Shown: positions 26,353-33,961 of the stretch, piece after piece
How the letters are laid out: the number at the start of each line of letters is the position of its first letter
Position numbering within the stretch: position 1 is the stretch's first letter
Source: Thiodiazotropha sp040793985
Lineage (GTDB): Bacteria; Pseudomonadota; Gammaproteobacteria; Chromatiales; Chromatiaceae
Assembly (NCBI GenBank): GCA_040793985.1
Contig: JBFNJI010000013.1
Span: forward strand, 89,962 to 153,961
Direction of reading: 5' to 3'
DNA: 64,000 bases
Translations under genes and position numbers: made by a program
Notes under the pieces: generated by a model
Told to the model about the DNA's origin: nothing
What the model saw: only the letters and a program-made list of their open reading frames with translations
The model's database searches: none

Positions 26353-26528
26353 TGTCGGTGCAGGTCTGGATACCACTGCTTTTTCTTGGGGTCGGGATCT
26401 TTCATGCGGTCATGGCTTGGCGTGAGTACCAGCGAATAGGAACAACGAATACACCAGTTTTCAAGGCCAAATCACGGGTGGCGGGGATATTCATTATTGT
26501 CTCACTCTTTTTGCTCTTGTATCTGTAG
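26352..26528 (+). CDS. Small two-helix membrane protein
   Basis: A 58-codon frame whose ATG overlaps the stop of the HEAT-repeat gene (ATGA), strongly suggesting coupled translation. The protein starts MSVQVWIPLLFLGVGIFHAV (first helix), has a short polar loop with WREYQRIGTTNTP and ends with a second helix GIFIIVSLFLLLYL. The family is not recognised. A membrane partner for the HEAT-repeat protein or a cassette-specific accessory or immunity peptide are guesses. Confidence 0.6.
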   Translation: MSVQVWIPLLFLGVGIFHAVMAWREYQRIGTTNTPVFKAKSRVAGIFIIVSLFLLLYL

Positions 26529-26642
26529 CAAAAAACCGGGTGAAAGCAATATTAATCTTAATCTGGTTTCAGAATTTCTGCTAAATGCTGTGACAGATCC
26601 AGGTGCAAATTGACGCGGATGTTCCTGTGAGAGAGCCGCAAC

Positions 26643-27128
26643 TCAATCCTTCAACTCCAGTGTCGCTCCATAGATGCCGGGATCGGAATCGGGTATTTCC
26701 ACCGCACCGGCAACCTTGCGATAAAAGTCAGCCTTGCCGGCCATGCCGACTATAGCATATCCGTAACCTTTCAGTCGCATATCCAACAGACATGCAAGGG
26801 TCAGTGAACGCCCTATACCGTAACCACGAGCTGATTCGAGCACGCCGAGGGGGCCGAAATAGCCAAGCGCTGTGGCATCGTAGCAAGCTATGCCCAGCAA
26901 TGTTGATTCCCGCTGTGCGATGAAACAGGAGCAGGGTGTGTTGTTGAGTGCTCTTTGGATCTCACCCAACCAGGTTTGGGGAAACTGTTGTTCCGCCCAA
27001 TGGGTGATGGCTAACCTATCGGGACCGATAGGTTTGCGAATTCTGACCTGGCGCTCAGCCTGCCTGGATATGAAGCTCCAGTCTATTTCGATATTGTAGA
27101 GCTTGATCAGCATGTCATTATTTGTCAT
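26643..27128 (-). CDS. GNAT-family N-acetyltransferase
   Basis: A 161-residue cytoplasmic enzyme predicted to transfer an acetyl group from acetyl-CoA to an unknown amine. It shows the GNAT fold: CYDATALGYFGPLGVLESARGYGIGRSLTLACLLDMR (seen in pieces) with the acetyl-CoA loop in ESARGYGIGRSL (R/Q-x-x-G-x-G/A pattern). Length is typical for single-domain GNATs. It is transcribed alone, away from the T6SS cassette end and divergent from the ykgJ-like gene. The substrate cannot be inferred. Confidence 0.85.
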   Translation of the reverse strand: MTNNDMLIKLYNIEIDWSFISRQAERQVRIRKPIGPDRLAITHWAEQQFPQTWLGEIQRALNNTPCSCFIAQRESTLLGIACYDATALGYFGPLGVLESARGYGIGRSLTLACLLDMRLKGYGYAIVGMAGKADFYRKVAGAVEIPDSDPGIYGATLELKD

Positions 27129-27168
27129 CTTTACTTTCCTATCGCCAGGTACCCATCGGTTTTAGACA

Positions 27169-27921
27169 TTGACAGATCACAAATCGCAATCAGAGACGTT
27201 GGAAACAGAGCTTCGCATTGGTAATCATAGCATTCGCTTCTCTGCGCAATTTACCAACGAAACAGTCGAACTCTATGAGCTACTTCCGTTATTTCAGAAT
27301 ATCACCGATAAAGTGGTCGGAATAGCTGTCACAGAGGCTGAAGAGAAAGGACAACGAATATCCTGTCAAAGCGGCTGTGGTGCATGTTGTTCTCAGCTGG
27401 TACCTATCAGTAAAGCGGAAGCTGTCTCGCTACTGAAGCTTGTCGATTCCATGTCAGAGACAAGTCGATCTGAGATTAGAAGACGATTTGCCAAAAATAT
27501 TGCTGTGTTGGCGGAAGAGGGATTGCTCGATGACCTGGAACAAGCCGCGCTGGATCATGATAAGGAGCGGCTTAGGGCTATCGGATTGAGCTACTTCGGA
27601 CTCAACCTGCCATGCCCATTTTTACAGGACCAATCCTGCTCTATTCATCCGTATCGCCCTCTGAGTTGCAGGGAATTCCTGGTGGTATCCGATCCCGTGT
27701 ACTGCTCCAAACCCAATCCCGAGGATGTCAAAAAGGTGGTTTTGCCCAGAACTGTGTCACCCATCATCTATGAGATGTGTAGCCGTGATCCGGCCCGCGA
27801 TAGGGGGTTCATCCCCATGGTTCAGCTCCTGGCAAGTGCGGAGTCGGTAGAAGCCGGTCTCCCGGGCCCCGCACCTGCGGTAGAGTGGGTGAAGCGTTTT
27901 CTTAAGCGTCTCGGCGGCTAG
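27169..27921 (+). CDS. YkgJ-family cysteine-cluster protein (metal-binding)
   Basis: A 250-residue protein with the CxxCxxCC-type signature of the YkgJ family: SCQSGCGACCSQL around residues 65-77, and CPFLQDQSCSIHPYRPLSCREF further on. These cysteines bind zinc or an iron-sulfur cluster. The ORF begins with TTG 27169; no in-frame ATG precedes the first Cys motif closely, so the start is uncertain. It converges on the first autotransporter: the two stop codons share the palindrome CTAG at 27918-27921. A degenerate copy of its last 91 bases lies at 33871-33961. Confidence 0.82.
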   Translation: MTDHKSQSETLETELRIGNHSIRFSAQFTNETVELYELLPLFQNITDKVVGIAVTEAEEKGQRISCQSGCGACCSQLVPISKAEAVSLLKLVDSMSETSRSEIRRRFAKNIAVLAEEGLLDDLEQAALDHDKERLRAIGLSYFGLNLPCPFLQDQSCSIHPYRPLSCREFLVVSDPVYCSKPNPEDVKKVVLPRTVSPIIYEMCSRDPARDRGFIPMVQLLASAESVEAGLPGPAPAVEWVKRFLKRLGG

Positions 27922-30900
27922 AATTCCATGCGCAGTCCAGCGCTGATGGTGTGCGCGCTCCATTCGCTATGGGCGAGGATTGTGCCGTAGTCGATAAAGC
28001 CGATCACCCCGTTCTGGAATTGCGCCGAAGTGCCAAAGCGCAGCCGCAGATAGTCCTGGTCAGTTTCATCTGTTTGAATCTCTATCGCCATACCCGCAGG
28101 ATCCTCGACAAAATGTGCATTGATTACCTGTGAATCGTCTTCGAACTCATGTAGCCAATCGAGCCTGGCGTAGGGGATCAGGACACCCCAATCCATACTC
28201 TGGGTGTAGGAGACCTTTCCACCCAGGTTTAGTGTCAGCCAGCGTTGATCGGTGGCCTCTACCCGGGTCGCCCAGCCACCGCCGTCGGCTGTGGGATCGG
28301 AAACCTCTTCTGTAAAGCCATCCACATCGGACTTGATGTACTCCAGGTCCACTCGCGGTCCGAAGGACCAGGGGCCGCGATTGAAGTCGTAACCGGAACC
28401 GACGAACAGGCTCATCATGTCGCCGTCATAGTCGGCTTTGAGTGACTGATTCACATCCGCCAGGCCATCCAGGGTGTAGACGATGTTGCGTTTCTGTTCG
28501 AAATTATTGCTGCCAAAGGTGGCAGAGAAGTCGAGAAAATAGTGCTGGGGACTGTAATAGGTACCAAACAGGCTCAGGCTGTAGCCTTGCGTGTCCATGT
28601 CGCCAGCATCGTTTTTCAGCTCGGCTTCGGTATCGATGAATCCTACCGCGCCACCCAAGATGAACTGGTTGGTTATGCGGTAGTCGGCACCGATAGTAAT
28701 GCCAACAGTATCGAAATCGAGGCCCGATTCGAGGTCTGTCTCATCCTTTTCGCCGCTGGAGATGTCACCGGTAACGAAGACACCCAGCCTCGATGCCAAT
28801 AGCTGATTGTCCGCGCTGGCGGCACCACCGTGTTTGGCATTGCGGTAGGCATCTGCGATCAGTGATATGGGCAGATTCTTGCCGTCGATCAGTAGGTCGA
28901 GCCCCTGGAATGAGAGACCCCGGGCGCCTGCCCTGAGGGCGGCGATACGGGTTCCCAGGTTGCGGATCTGGGACTCGCCTCCCTGACGGGTTGTATTGTT
29001 TGCCTTTGTCGTTGACTCGGGATTCACCTGATTTAGGGCTTCTGTGGTGTTCACATCCCCATCGCTTGCTGCGCCGACCACGGCATTACAGTCCTCTTGC
29101 AGACGATCATTGAGTCTTCCGCTGGGACAGGCCTCAGCAATCACATCGACCAACGAGAGGAGATTGGGGTTTTCACCGACAAAGGAGCCGAGTAGATCTG
29201 CCACAGGATTTGAGCTTGGTGAGGGAGCATCAGCACTACCCGAGAGGACGATTGTAGATAAACCCTCATTGGTATCTATGTTTAGAATGCCTGATGAAGT
29301 ACCAGTGGATTGTGGTGTAAATACAACCGCAATATCACAGCTACTGCCCGCTGTGATCTCGCCACCACAGTTGTTGGTCTGACTGAAATCGCCATCAGTC
29401 GTAATTGAGTTGATCGTGAGCGAAGCATTGCCCTGGTTTGTAACAGTCACAACCTGGGGTTGTGTGGAGGCATCGACTGTTGCATCAGGAAACATAAGCT
29501 GTGTATCGGAAGCAGACAAATTTCCAGTTGTGGCGGCCAGATTGAGAAAAACAGTGGTTGTGGTGGTTTGCCCGCCGCTGTTAGCCGTGAGGTCCAATGT
29601 GCCTGAAATGTCACCGCCTACCGTTGGATTAGCGGTTACCGATACGGAACAACTTTCGTTTGGCGCAAGGGATGTTGCGCAATCACTGGTTTGTGTGAAG
29701 ATGGTGGAGCTGTTTATCGAGAGTCCCTCAAGAGTCACATTACCCAAATTGGTTACAGTGATTATTTGTGGACTGCTGGAAGATCCCACCGGGGTGTCTG
29801 GAAAATTTAGCGTGCCGGGGGATGCGTTTAGAATTCCACTCAATGCATTTACACTCAATGAAACCGTTTGATTGATATCACTGAAAGGGCCTGTTCCCGA
29901 TAAAATGATTGTACCTGAGTATGGGCCTATGCTCGTTGGACTAGCAGTGACTGAGATAGCACAGCTAGATGAATCAGTAAGCGTGGCCGGGCAATCGTTG
30001 GATTGGGAAAAAACCCCAGTAGTTGAAATTGAGAAGTTAGAAATACTCGAATTGCCGAGGTTGCTCACAGTTACCGTACGTGTACTGGAGGTCGATCCGG
30101 CTAGGGTATCAGGAAGAACAATATTCTGTGGTGAAACACTGAGTAGCGCATCAGTTCCATTGGCGTTTAGAGAAATCGATTGACTTACAGTGCCATTGAA
30201 CGCGGAACCTGAAATCATCAGAGAACCGGCGATTGATCCGATTGTAGTCGGTGTGGCAGTAACAGTAATCGTACAATTTTCTCCTAAAGAAAGGGTTGGG
30301 CTGCAATTATTGGTTTGCGCGAAATCACCTGTGATTGATATGTCTGTGCCTGATAGATCGGAATTCCCAACATTAGTGACAGTTATGGATTGTGGACTGC
30401 TCGTTGAACCTGGTTGAACATTGGAAAAATTAAGCAGTGATTGAGAAGACGTCAGGATTACTCCCTCGGAAGTTAAACTTACAGTTTTGAAATCAACCGT
30501 CGAACCTTGCGGACCGGTACCGTCAATTCTTAGAGTGCTTGAGGCGATACCTAAAGTGGTGGGTGTGGCAGTTACTGTGATTGTGCAGGTTGCACCTGCA
30601 CTGAGTGTGGCAGGACAGTTATTGGTCTGTGAAAATGGTGCGCCGATTGTTATCCCGTTGATATCCGCTGCCGCATTACCGTAATTTCTCACGGTAACCG
30701 GAAATGGATCACTTGTTGTATTTAATGGTACAGCTCCCATTCCTAGAGATGTGCCTATTGGATCAAAAGCAGGGAATCCAGTGACACCTGTGCCTGACAA
30801 TGCAACGGTCTCCGTAAAAGGCGTGGCAACATCTCTTCCATTTATAACTAAACTGGCATTTTTCAAGCCGCTGCTGCCTGGGGCGAATGCGACTCCAATT

Positions 30901-31220
30901 GTACAAAACTGTGATTGTGAAAGAGGGCTCAGAACTGTGCAACTATCCACAACAACAGTAAAATCCGATGAGGGTGTAATTGAAATTGAATCAATGAAGA
31001 GGTGAAAGAATTCCTGGTCTGTGTTGAGGTTTGTAATTGAGAGCAGCATGCCTGAACTGACGTTGCCCACACCCACATCAGGAAAATTAAGGTTATTCGT
31101 TGTAATACTATAAATGGCATTTGCATTGGAAAATGCCAGTATTAACGTTAGCGCTAAGAAATATCGAATAACGGTGGCGCGGCCCTGAGTTATCGCAGCA
31201 CATGTCGATTGAATGATCAT
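27918..31220 (-). CDS. Autotransporter with six choice-of-anchor-D-like repeats (paralogue 1)
   Basis: A protein of about 1100 residues with a signal segment (YFLALTLILAFSNANA), about six tandem repeats of roughly 100 residues and a C-terminal autotransporter barrel ending SAGLRMEF (terminal Phe, as usual for Omp85-inserted barrels). Each repeat has a LxFPD or LxF-type start, a VTVTNxGN motif and a Cys pair (NNC...CxIxV), typical of ASH/choice-of-anchor-D domains. The repeats are probably the exposed passenger, perhaps adhesive. I prefer ATG 31220, which has GGGAGGG six bases upstream, over 31235. It is the most divergent of the three tandem paralogues. Confidence 0.88.
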   Translation of the reverse strand: MIIQSTCAAITQGRATVIRYFLALTLILAFSNANAIYSITTNNLNFPDVGVGNVSSGMLLSITNLNTDQEFFHLFIDSISITPSSDFTVVVDSCTVLSPLSQSQFCTIGVAFAPGSSGLKNASLVINGRDVATPFTETVALSGTGVTGFPAFDPIGTSLGMGAVPLNTTSDPFPVTVRNYGNAAADINGITIGAPFSQTNNCPATLSAGATCTITVTATPTTLGIASSTLRIDGTGPQGSTVDFKTVSLTSEGVILTSSQSLLNFSNVQPGSTSSPQSITVTNVGNSDLSGTDISITGDFAQTNNCSPTLSLGENCTITVTATPTTIGSIAGSLMISGSAFNGTVSQSISLNANGTDALLSVSPQNIVLPDTLAGSTSSTRTVTVSNLGNSSISNFSISTTGVFSQSNDCPATLTDSSSCAISVTASPTSIGPYSGTIILSGTGPFSDINQTVSLSVNALSGILNASPGTLNFPDTPVGSSSSPQIITVTNLGNVTLEGLSINSSTIFTQTSDCATSLAPNESCSVSVTANPTVGGDISGTLDLTANSGGQTTTTTVFLNLAATTGNLSASDTQLMFPDATVDASTQPQVVTVTNQGNASLTINSITTDGDFSQTNNCGGEITAGSSCDIAVVFTPQSTGTSSGILNIDTNEGLSTIVLSGSADAPSPSSNPVADLLGSFVGENPNLLSLVDVIAEACPSGRLNDRLQEDCNAVVGAASDGDVNTTEALNQVNPESTTKANNTTRQGGESQIRNLGTRIAALRAGARGLSFQGLDLLIDGKNLPISLIADAYRNAKHGGAASADNQLLASRLGVFVTGDISSGEKDETDLESGLDFDTVGITIGADYRITNQFILGGAVGFIDTEAELKNDAGDMDTQGYSLSLFGTYYSPQHYFLDFSATFGSNNFEQKRNIVYTLDGLADVNQSLKADYDGDMMSLFVGSGYDFNRGPWSFGPRVDLEYIKSDVDGFTEEVSDPTADGGGWATRVEATDQRWLTLNLGGKVSYTQSMDWGVLIPYARLDWLHEFEDDSQVINAHFVEDPAGMAIEIQTDETDQDYLRLRFGTSAQFQNGVIGFIDYGTILAHSEWSAHTISAGLRMEF

Positions 31221-31387
31221 ACGATGCCCTCCCATTATTGGTTTTTATAATTTCATCGACGGCTTACTGCTGTTTATTAGAATTAAACCGCCTTATTATT
31301 CGATTATATTCGCCTAGCAGAATGACTCCAGCGCTGCGCTAGTTACCATGATAACGCTCATCAAATTTAAACACACACGGAAAAAAA

Positions 31388-33748
31388 TTAAAATTCCATA
31401 CGCAATCCAGCGCTGATGCTGTGCGCGCTCCATTCGCTATGGGCGAGGATGGTGCCGTAGTCGATAAAGCCGACAACCCCGTTCTGGAACTGCGCCGAGG
31501 TGCCGAAGCGCAGGCGCAGATAGTTCCGGTCGGGATCGTCGGTCTGGATTTCTATACCCATGCCGGCGGGATCCTCGATGAAATGGGCGGTGATGACCTG
31601 GGAGTCGTCCTCGAACTCATGCAGCCAATCGAGCCTGGCGTAGGGGATGAGCACACCCCAGTCGGTACTGTGGGTGTAGGAGACCTTGCCGCCCAGGTTG
31701 AGCGTCAGCCAGCGCTGGTCGGTGTCATCGACACGGGTGGCCCAGCCACCGCCGTCAGCCGTGGGATCGGAAATCTCCTCGGTGAAGCCGTCGACGTCCG
31801 ACTTGATATACTCCAGGTCGGCACGGGGTCCGAACGACCAGGGCCCGCGGTTGAAGTCGTAACCGGAGCCGATGAACAGACTGACCGTATCGCCGTCATA
31901 GTCGGCCTTGAGCTGCTGGCTGACGTCGGCCAGGCCATCGAGGGTGTAGACGATGGAGCGTTTCTGCTCGAAGTCGTTGGAGCCGAAGGTGGCGGAGAAG
32001 TCGACGAAGTAGTTTTGCGGGCTGTAGTAGGTGCCGAAGAGGCTCAGGCTGACGCCCTGGGTATCGAGGTCGCCGGCGTCGTTTTCCAGTTCGGTTTCGG
32101 TATCGATGAAACCGACCGCGCCACCCAGGATGAACTGGTTGGTAATCCTGTAGTCGGCACCGATGGTGATTCCCACGGTATCGAAATCGAGGCCCGACTC
32201 GAGCTCGGTCTCGTCCTTCTCGCCGGTGGAGATATCGCCGGTCACGAAGACCCCCAATCGTGATGCCAGCAACTGGTTATCGGCGCTGGCGCCGCCACCG
32301 CGTCTTGCCGTCTCCTCGTATGCCTTGGCGATCAGCTCGATGGGCAGGTTCTCGTCGTCGATGCGCAGGTCGAGTCCCTTGAAGGAGAGGCCCCTGGCGC
32401 CGGCGCGCAGGGCGGCGATGCGGGTGCCGAGGTTACCGAGCTGGGTCTCAACGCCCTTGCGGGATGTGGTGTTGGCCTTGATCGCCGGTTCCGGCAGTAC
32501 CTGTTGCAGTGCCATGGAGGTATTGGTGTCGCCGCCGATGGCGGCCCCGACCACGGCGTTACAATCCTGCTGCAGGCGATCGCTGAGTCTGCCGCTTGGG
32601 CAGGCCTCGGCGATGACATCGACCAGGGAGAGGAGGTTGGGATTGTCGCCGGCGAAGGGGCTCAGCAGATCGGCCACCGGGTTGCTGCTGGGTGCTTCAG
32701 CGCTGCCGGAGAGGACGATGGTGCTGAGGCCGTCGCTGGTGTCGATGTTCAGGGCGCCGGTTGCGCTGCCGGAGGCCTGGGGGGTGAACACGACCGCGAT
32801 GTCGCAGCTGCCGCCGGCGGGGATCTGGGTGCCGCAATCGTTGCTTTGGCTGAAGTCACCCTCGGTGGCAATGGAGTTGATGGTGACGGTCGCATTGCCC
32901 TGGTTGCTCACGGTCACCACCTGGGGCTGGCTCGGGGTGTCCACCGAGGCGTCAGGGAAGCTGAGCTCCGAATCGGAAACGACGATGTCTGGGGTAGTGC
33001 CATTCGCACTGAGAGTTATGCTGTCTCCGGTTGTGCCTTGGGGACCACTTCCGCTCGCGATCAACGAACCCGAGACTGCGCCTGCCGCATCGGGCGTTAT
33101 GGTGACCATTATTGTGCAGCTGCTGCTTGCACTGAGCGTGGCGGGGCAGTCGTTGCTTTGAACGAATTGCGATGTGGTTGTAATTGAGTTGATGCTCACT
33201 GAGGCGTTACCCGAATTCGTGAGGGTAACAGGGAGCGGATTACTGGTGATGTCCACGGAAACAGAACCGAAATCCAAGCTACTGGGCGATAGTGACAGTT
33301 GTCCGATTTGAGTTGCTTCTCCAACACCAGAAAGATTCACGGTTTCGGTGAAATCAATCCCACCATCGGATCCCACGAAAATCAGTTGACCGCTATGGTT
33401 GCCGGAGGTCTGGGGTGTAAACACCACATTGACGGTACAGGCTTGTCCCTGCAGCAACATCAGGTCATCGGCCTGCATTGGACAATTATTGGTAATGCTG
33501 TAGCTGCCAGTGGCATTTATCGAGTTAAACGAGATGGGGTCCGATGTGTTGTTGTTGGTAAAGGTCACCGTGTTGACGCCACTGCTGCTGCCCAGAGGCA
33601 GTGTGCCGAAATCGATTGTAGTGGGCGACACCGTATACACTGCATAAGCAGTCGCTGAATGGAGCATCAGCAGAATCAGGGAGGAATAGGCCAGCGATTT
33701 TGATATCAAAGCGGATAGTGGTTGGTCAACATATCTTTTAAATACCAT
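31388..33748 (-). CDS. Autotransporter with three choice-of-anchor-D-like repeats (paralogue 2)
   Basis: A 786-residue protein, the shortest of the three. It has a signal segment near residues 14-36 (SLAYSSLILLMLHSATAYA), about three repeats starting TIDFGTLPLG, SLDFGSVSVD and ELSFPDASVD, then a region NPVADLLSPFAGDNPNLLSLVDVIAEACPSG (part), and the barrel ending SAGLRMEF. From the last repeat to the stop it is nearly identical to paralogue 3 at the DNA level. A GGGAGAATC ribosome site precedes the ATG. The stop is TAA, while the other two use TAG. Confidence 0.9.
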   Translation of the reverse strand: MVFKRYVDQPLSALISKSLAYSSLILLMLHSATAYAVYTVSPTTIDFGTLPLGSSSGVNTVTFTNNNTSDPISFNSINATGSYSITNNCPMQADDLMLLQGQACTVNVVFTPQTSGNHSGQLIFVGSDGGIDFTETVNLSGVGEATQIGQLSLSPSSLDFGSVSVDITSNPLPVTLTNSGNASVSINSITTTSQFVQSNDCPATLSASSSCTIMVTITPDAAGAVSGSLIASGSGPQGTTGDSITLSANGTTPDIVVSDSELSFPDASVDTPSQPQVVTVSNQGNATVTINSIATEGDFSQSNDCGTQIPAGGSCDIAVVFTPQASGSATGALNIDTSDGLSTIVLSGSAEAPSSNPVADLLSPFAGDNPNLLSLVDVIAEACPSGRLSDRLQQDCNAVVGAAIGGDTNTSMALQQVLPEPAIKANTTSRKGVETQLGNLGTRIAALRAGARGLSFKGLDLRIDDENLPIELIAKAYEETARRGGGASADNQLLASRLGVFVTGDISTGEKDETELESGLDFDTVGITIGADYRITNQFILGGAVGFIDTETELENDAGDLDTQGVSLSLFGTYYSPQNYFVDFSATFGSNDFEQKRSIVYTLDGLADVSQQLKADYDGDTVSLFIGSGYDFNRGPWSFGPRADLEYIKSDVDGFTEEISDPTADGGGWATRVDDTDQRWLTLNLGGKVSYTHSTDWGVLIPYARLDWLHEFEDDSQVITAHFIEDPAGMGIEIQTDDPDRNYLRLRFGTSAQFQNGVVGFIDYGTILAHSEWSAHSISAGLRMEF
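31395..32967 (-). repeat. 1.57-kb near-identical repeat, copy 1 (3' half of autotransporter 2)
   Basis: Matches 33965-35537 at a constant offset of 2570. The only difference I saw is G at 32936 against A at 35506. The copies cover the last repeat and the whole barrel; upstream the two genes differ greatly. This pattern fits gene conversion or a recent duplication followed by passenger exchange. Confidence 0.9.
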
Positions 33749-33870
33749 TGTCGATTCTCCCTGATGTGATTTGTCGATATCCAGTGCCGGTCGGCAGACC
33801 TGTAAAACGCATAGTATAAGGAATTGGTGCCAGATGTTACTTTTAATTCACATTTCGGAATTCAGTCACC

Positions 33871-33961
33871 GGCAGGTGCGGAGCCGGTAATGGTCGGACT
33901 CCCGGACCCCGCACCTGCGGTAGCGTGGGTGAAGCGTTTTCTCAAGCGTCTTGGCGGCTAG
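33871..33961 (+). pseudogene. 91-bp relic of the ykgJ-like gene 3' end
   Basis: This stretch aligns without gaps to 27831-27921 (offset 6040), about 88% identical with eleven differences that I count. It includes the stop codon that overlaps the stop of autotransporter 3. No start or upstream part of ykgJ is present. It is a scar showing that an ancestral unit, autotransporter plus the end of its converging neighbour, was duplicated in tandem. Confidence 0.85.

Noticed and set aside
31421..32263. 280-residue plus-strand frame (and its twin at 33925-34833)
   Set aside because: Both are shadows opposite the autotransporter barrels. They are identical only because the barrels are. Composition and repeat pattern reflect the opposite strand.
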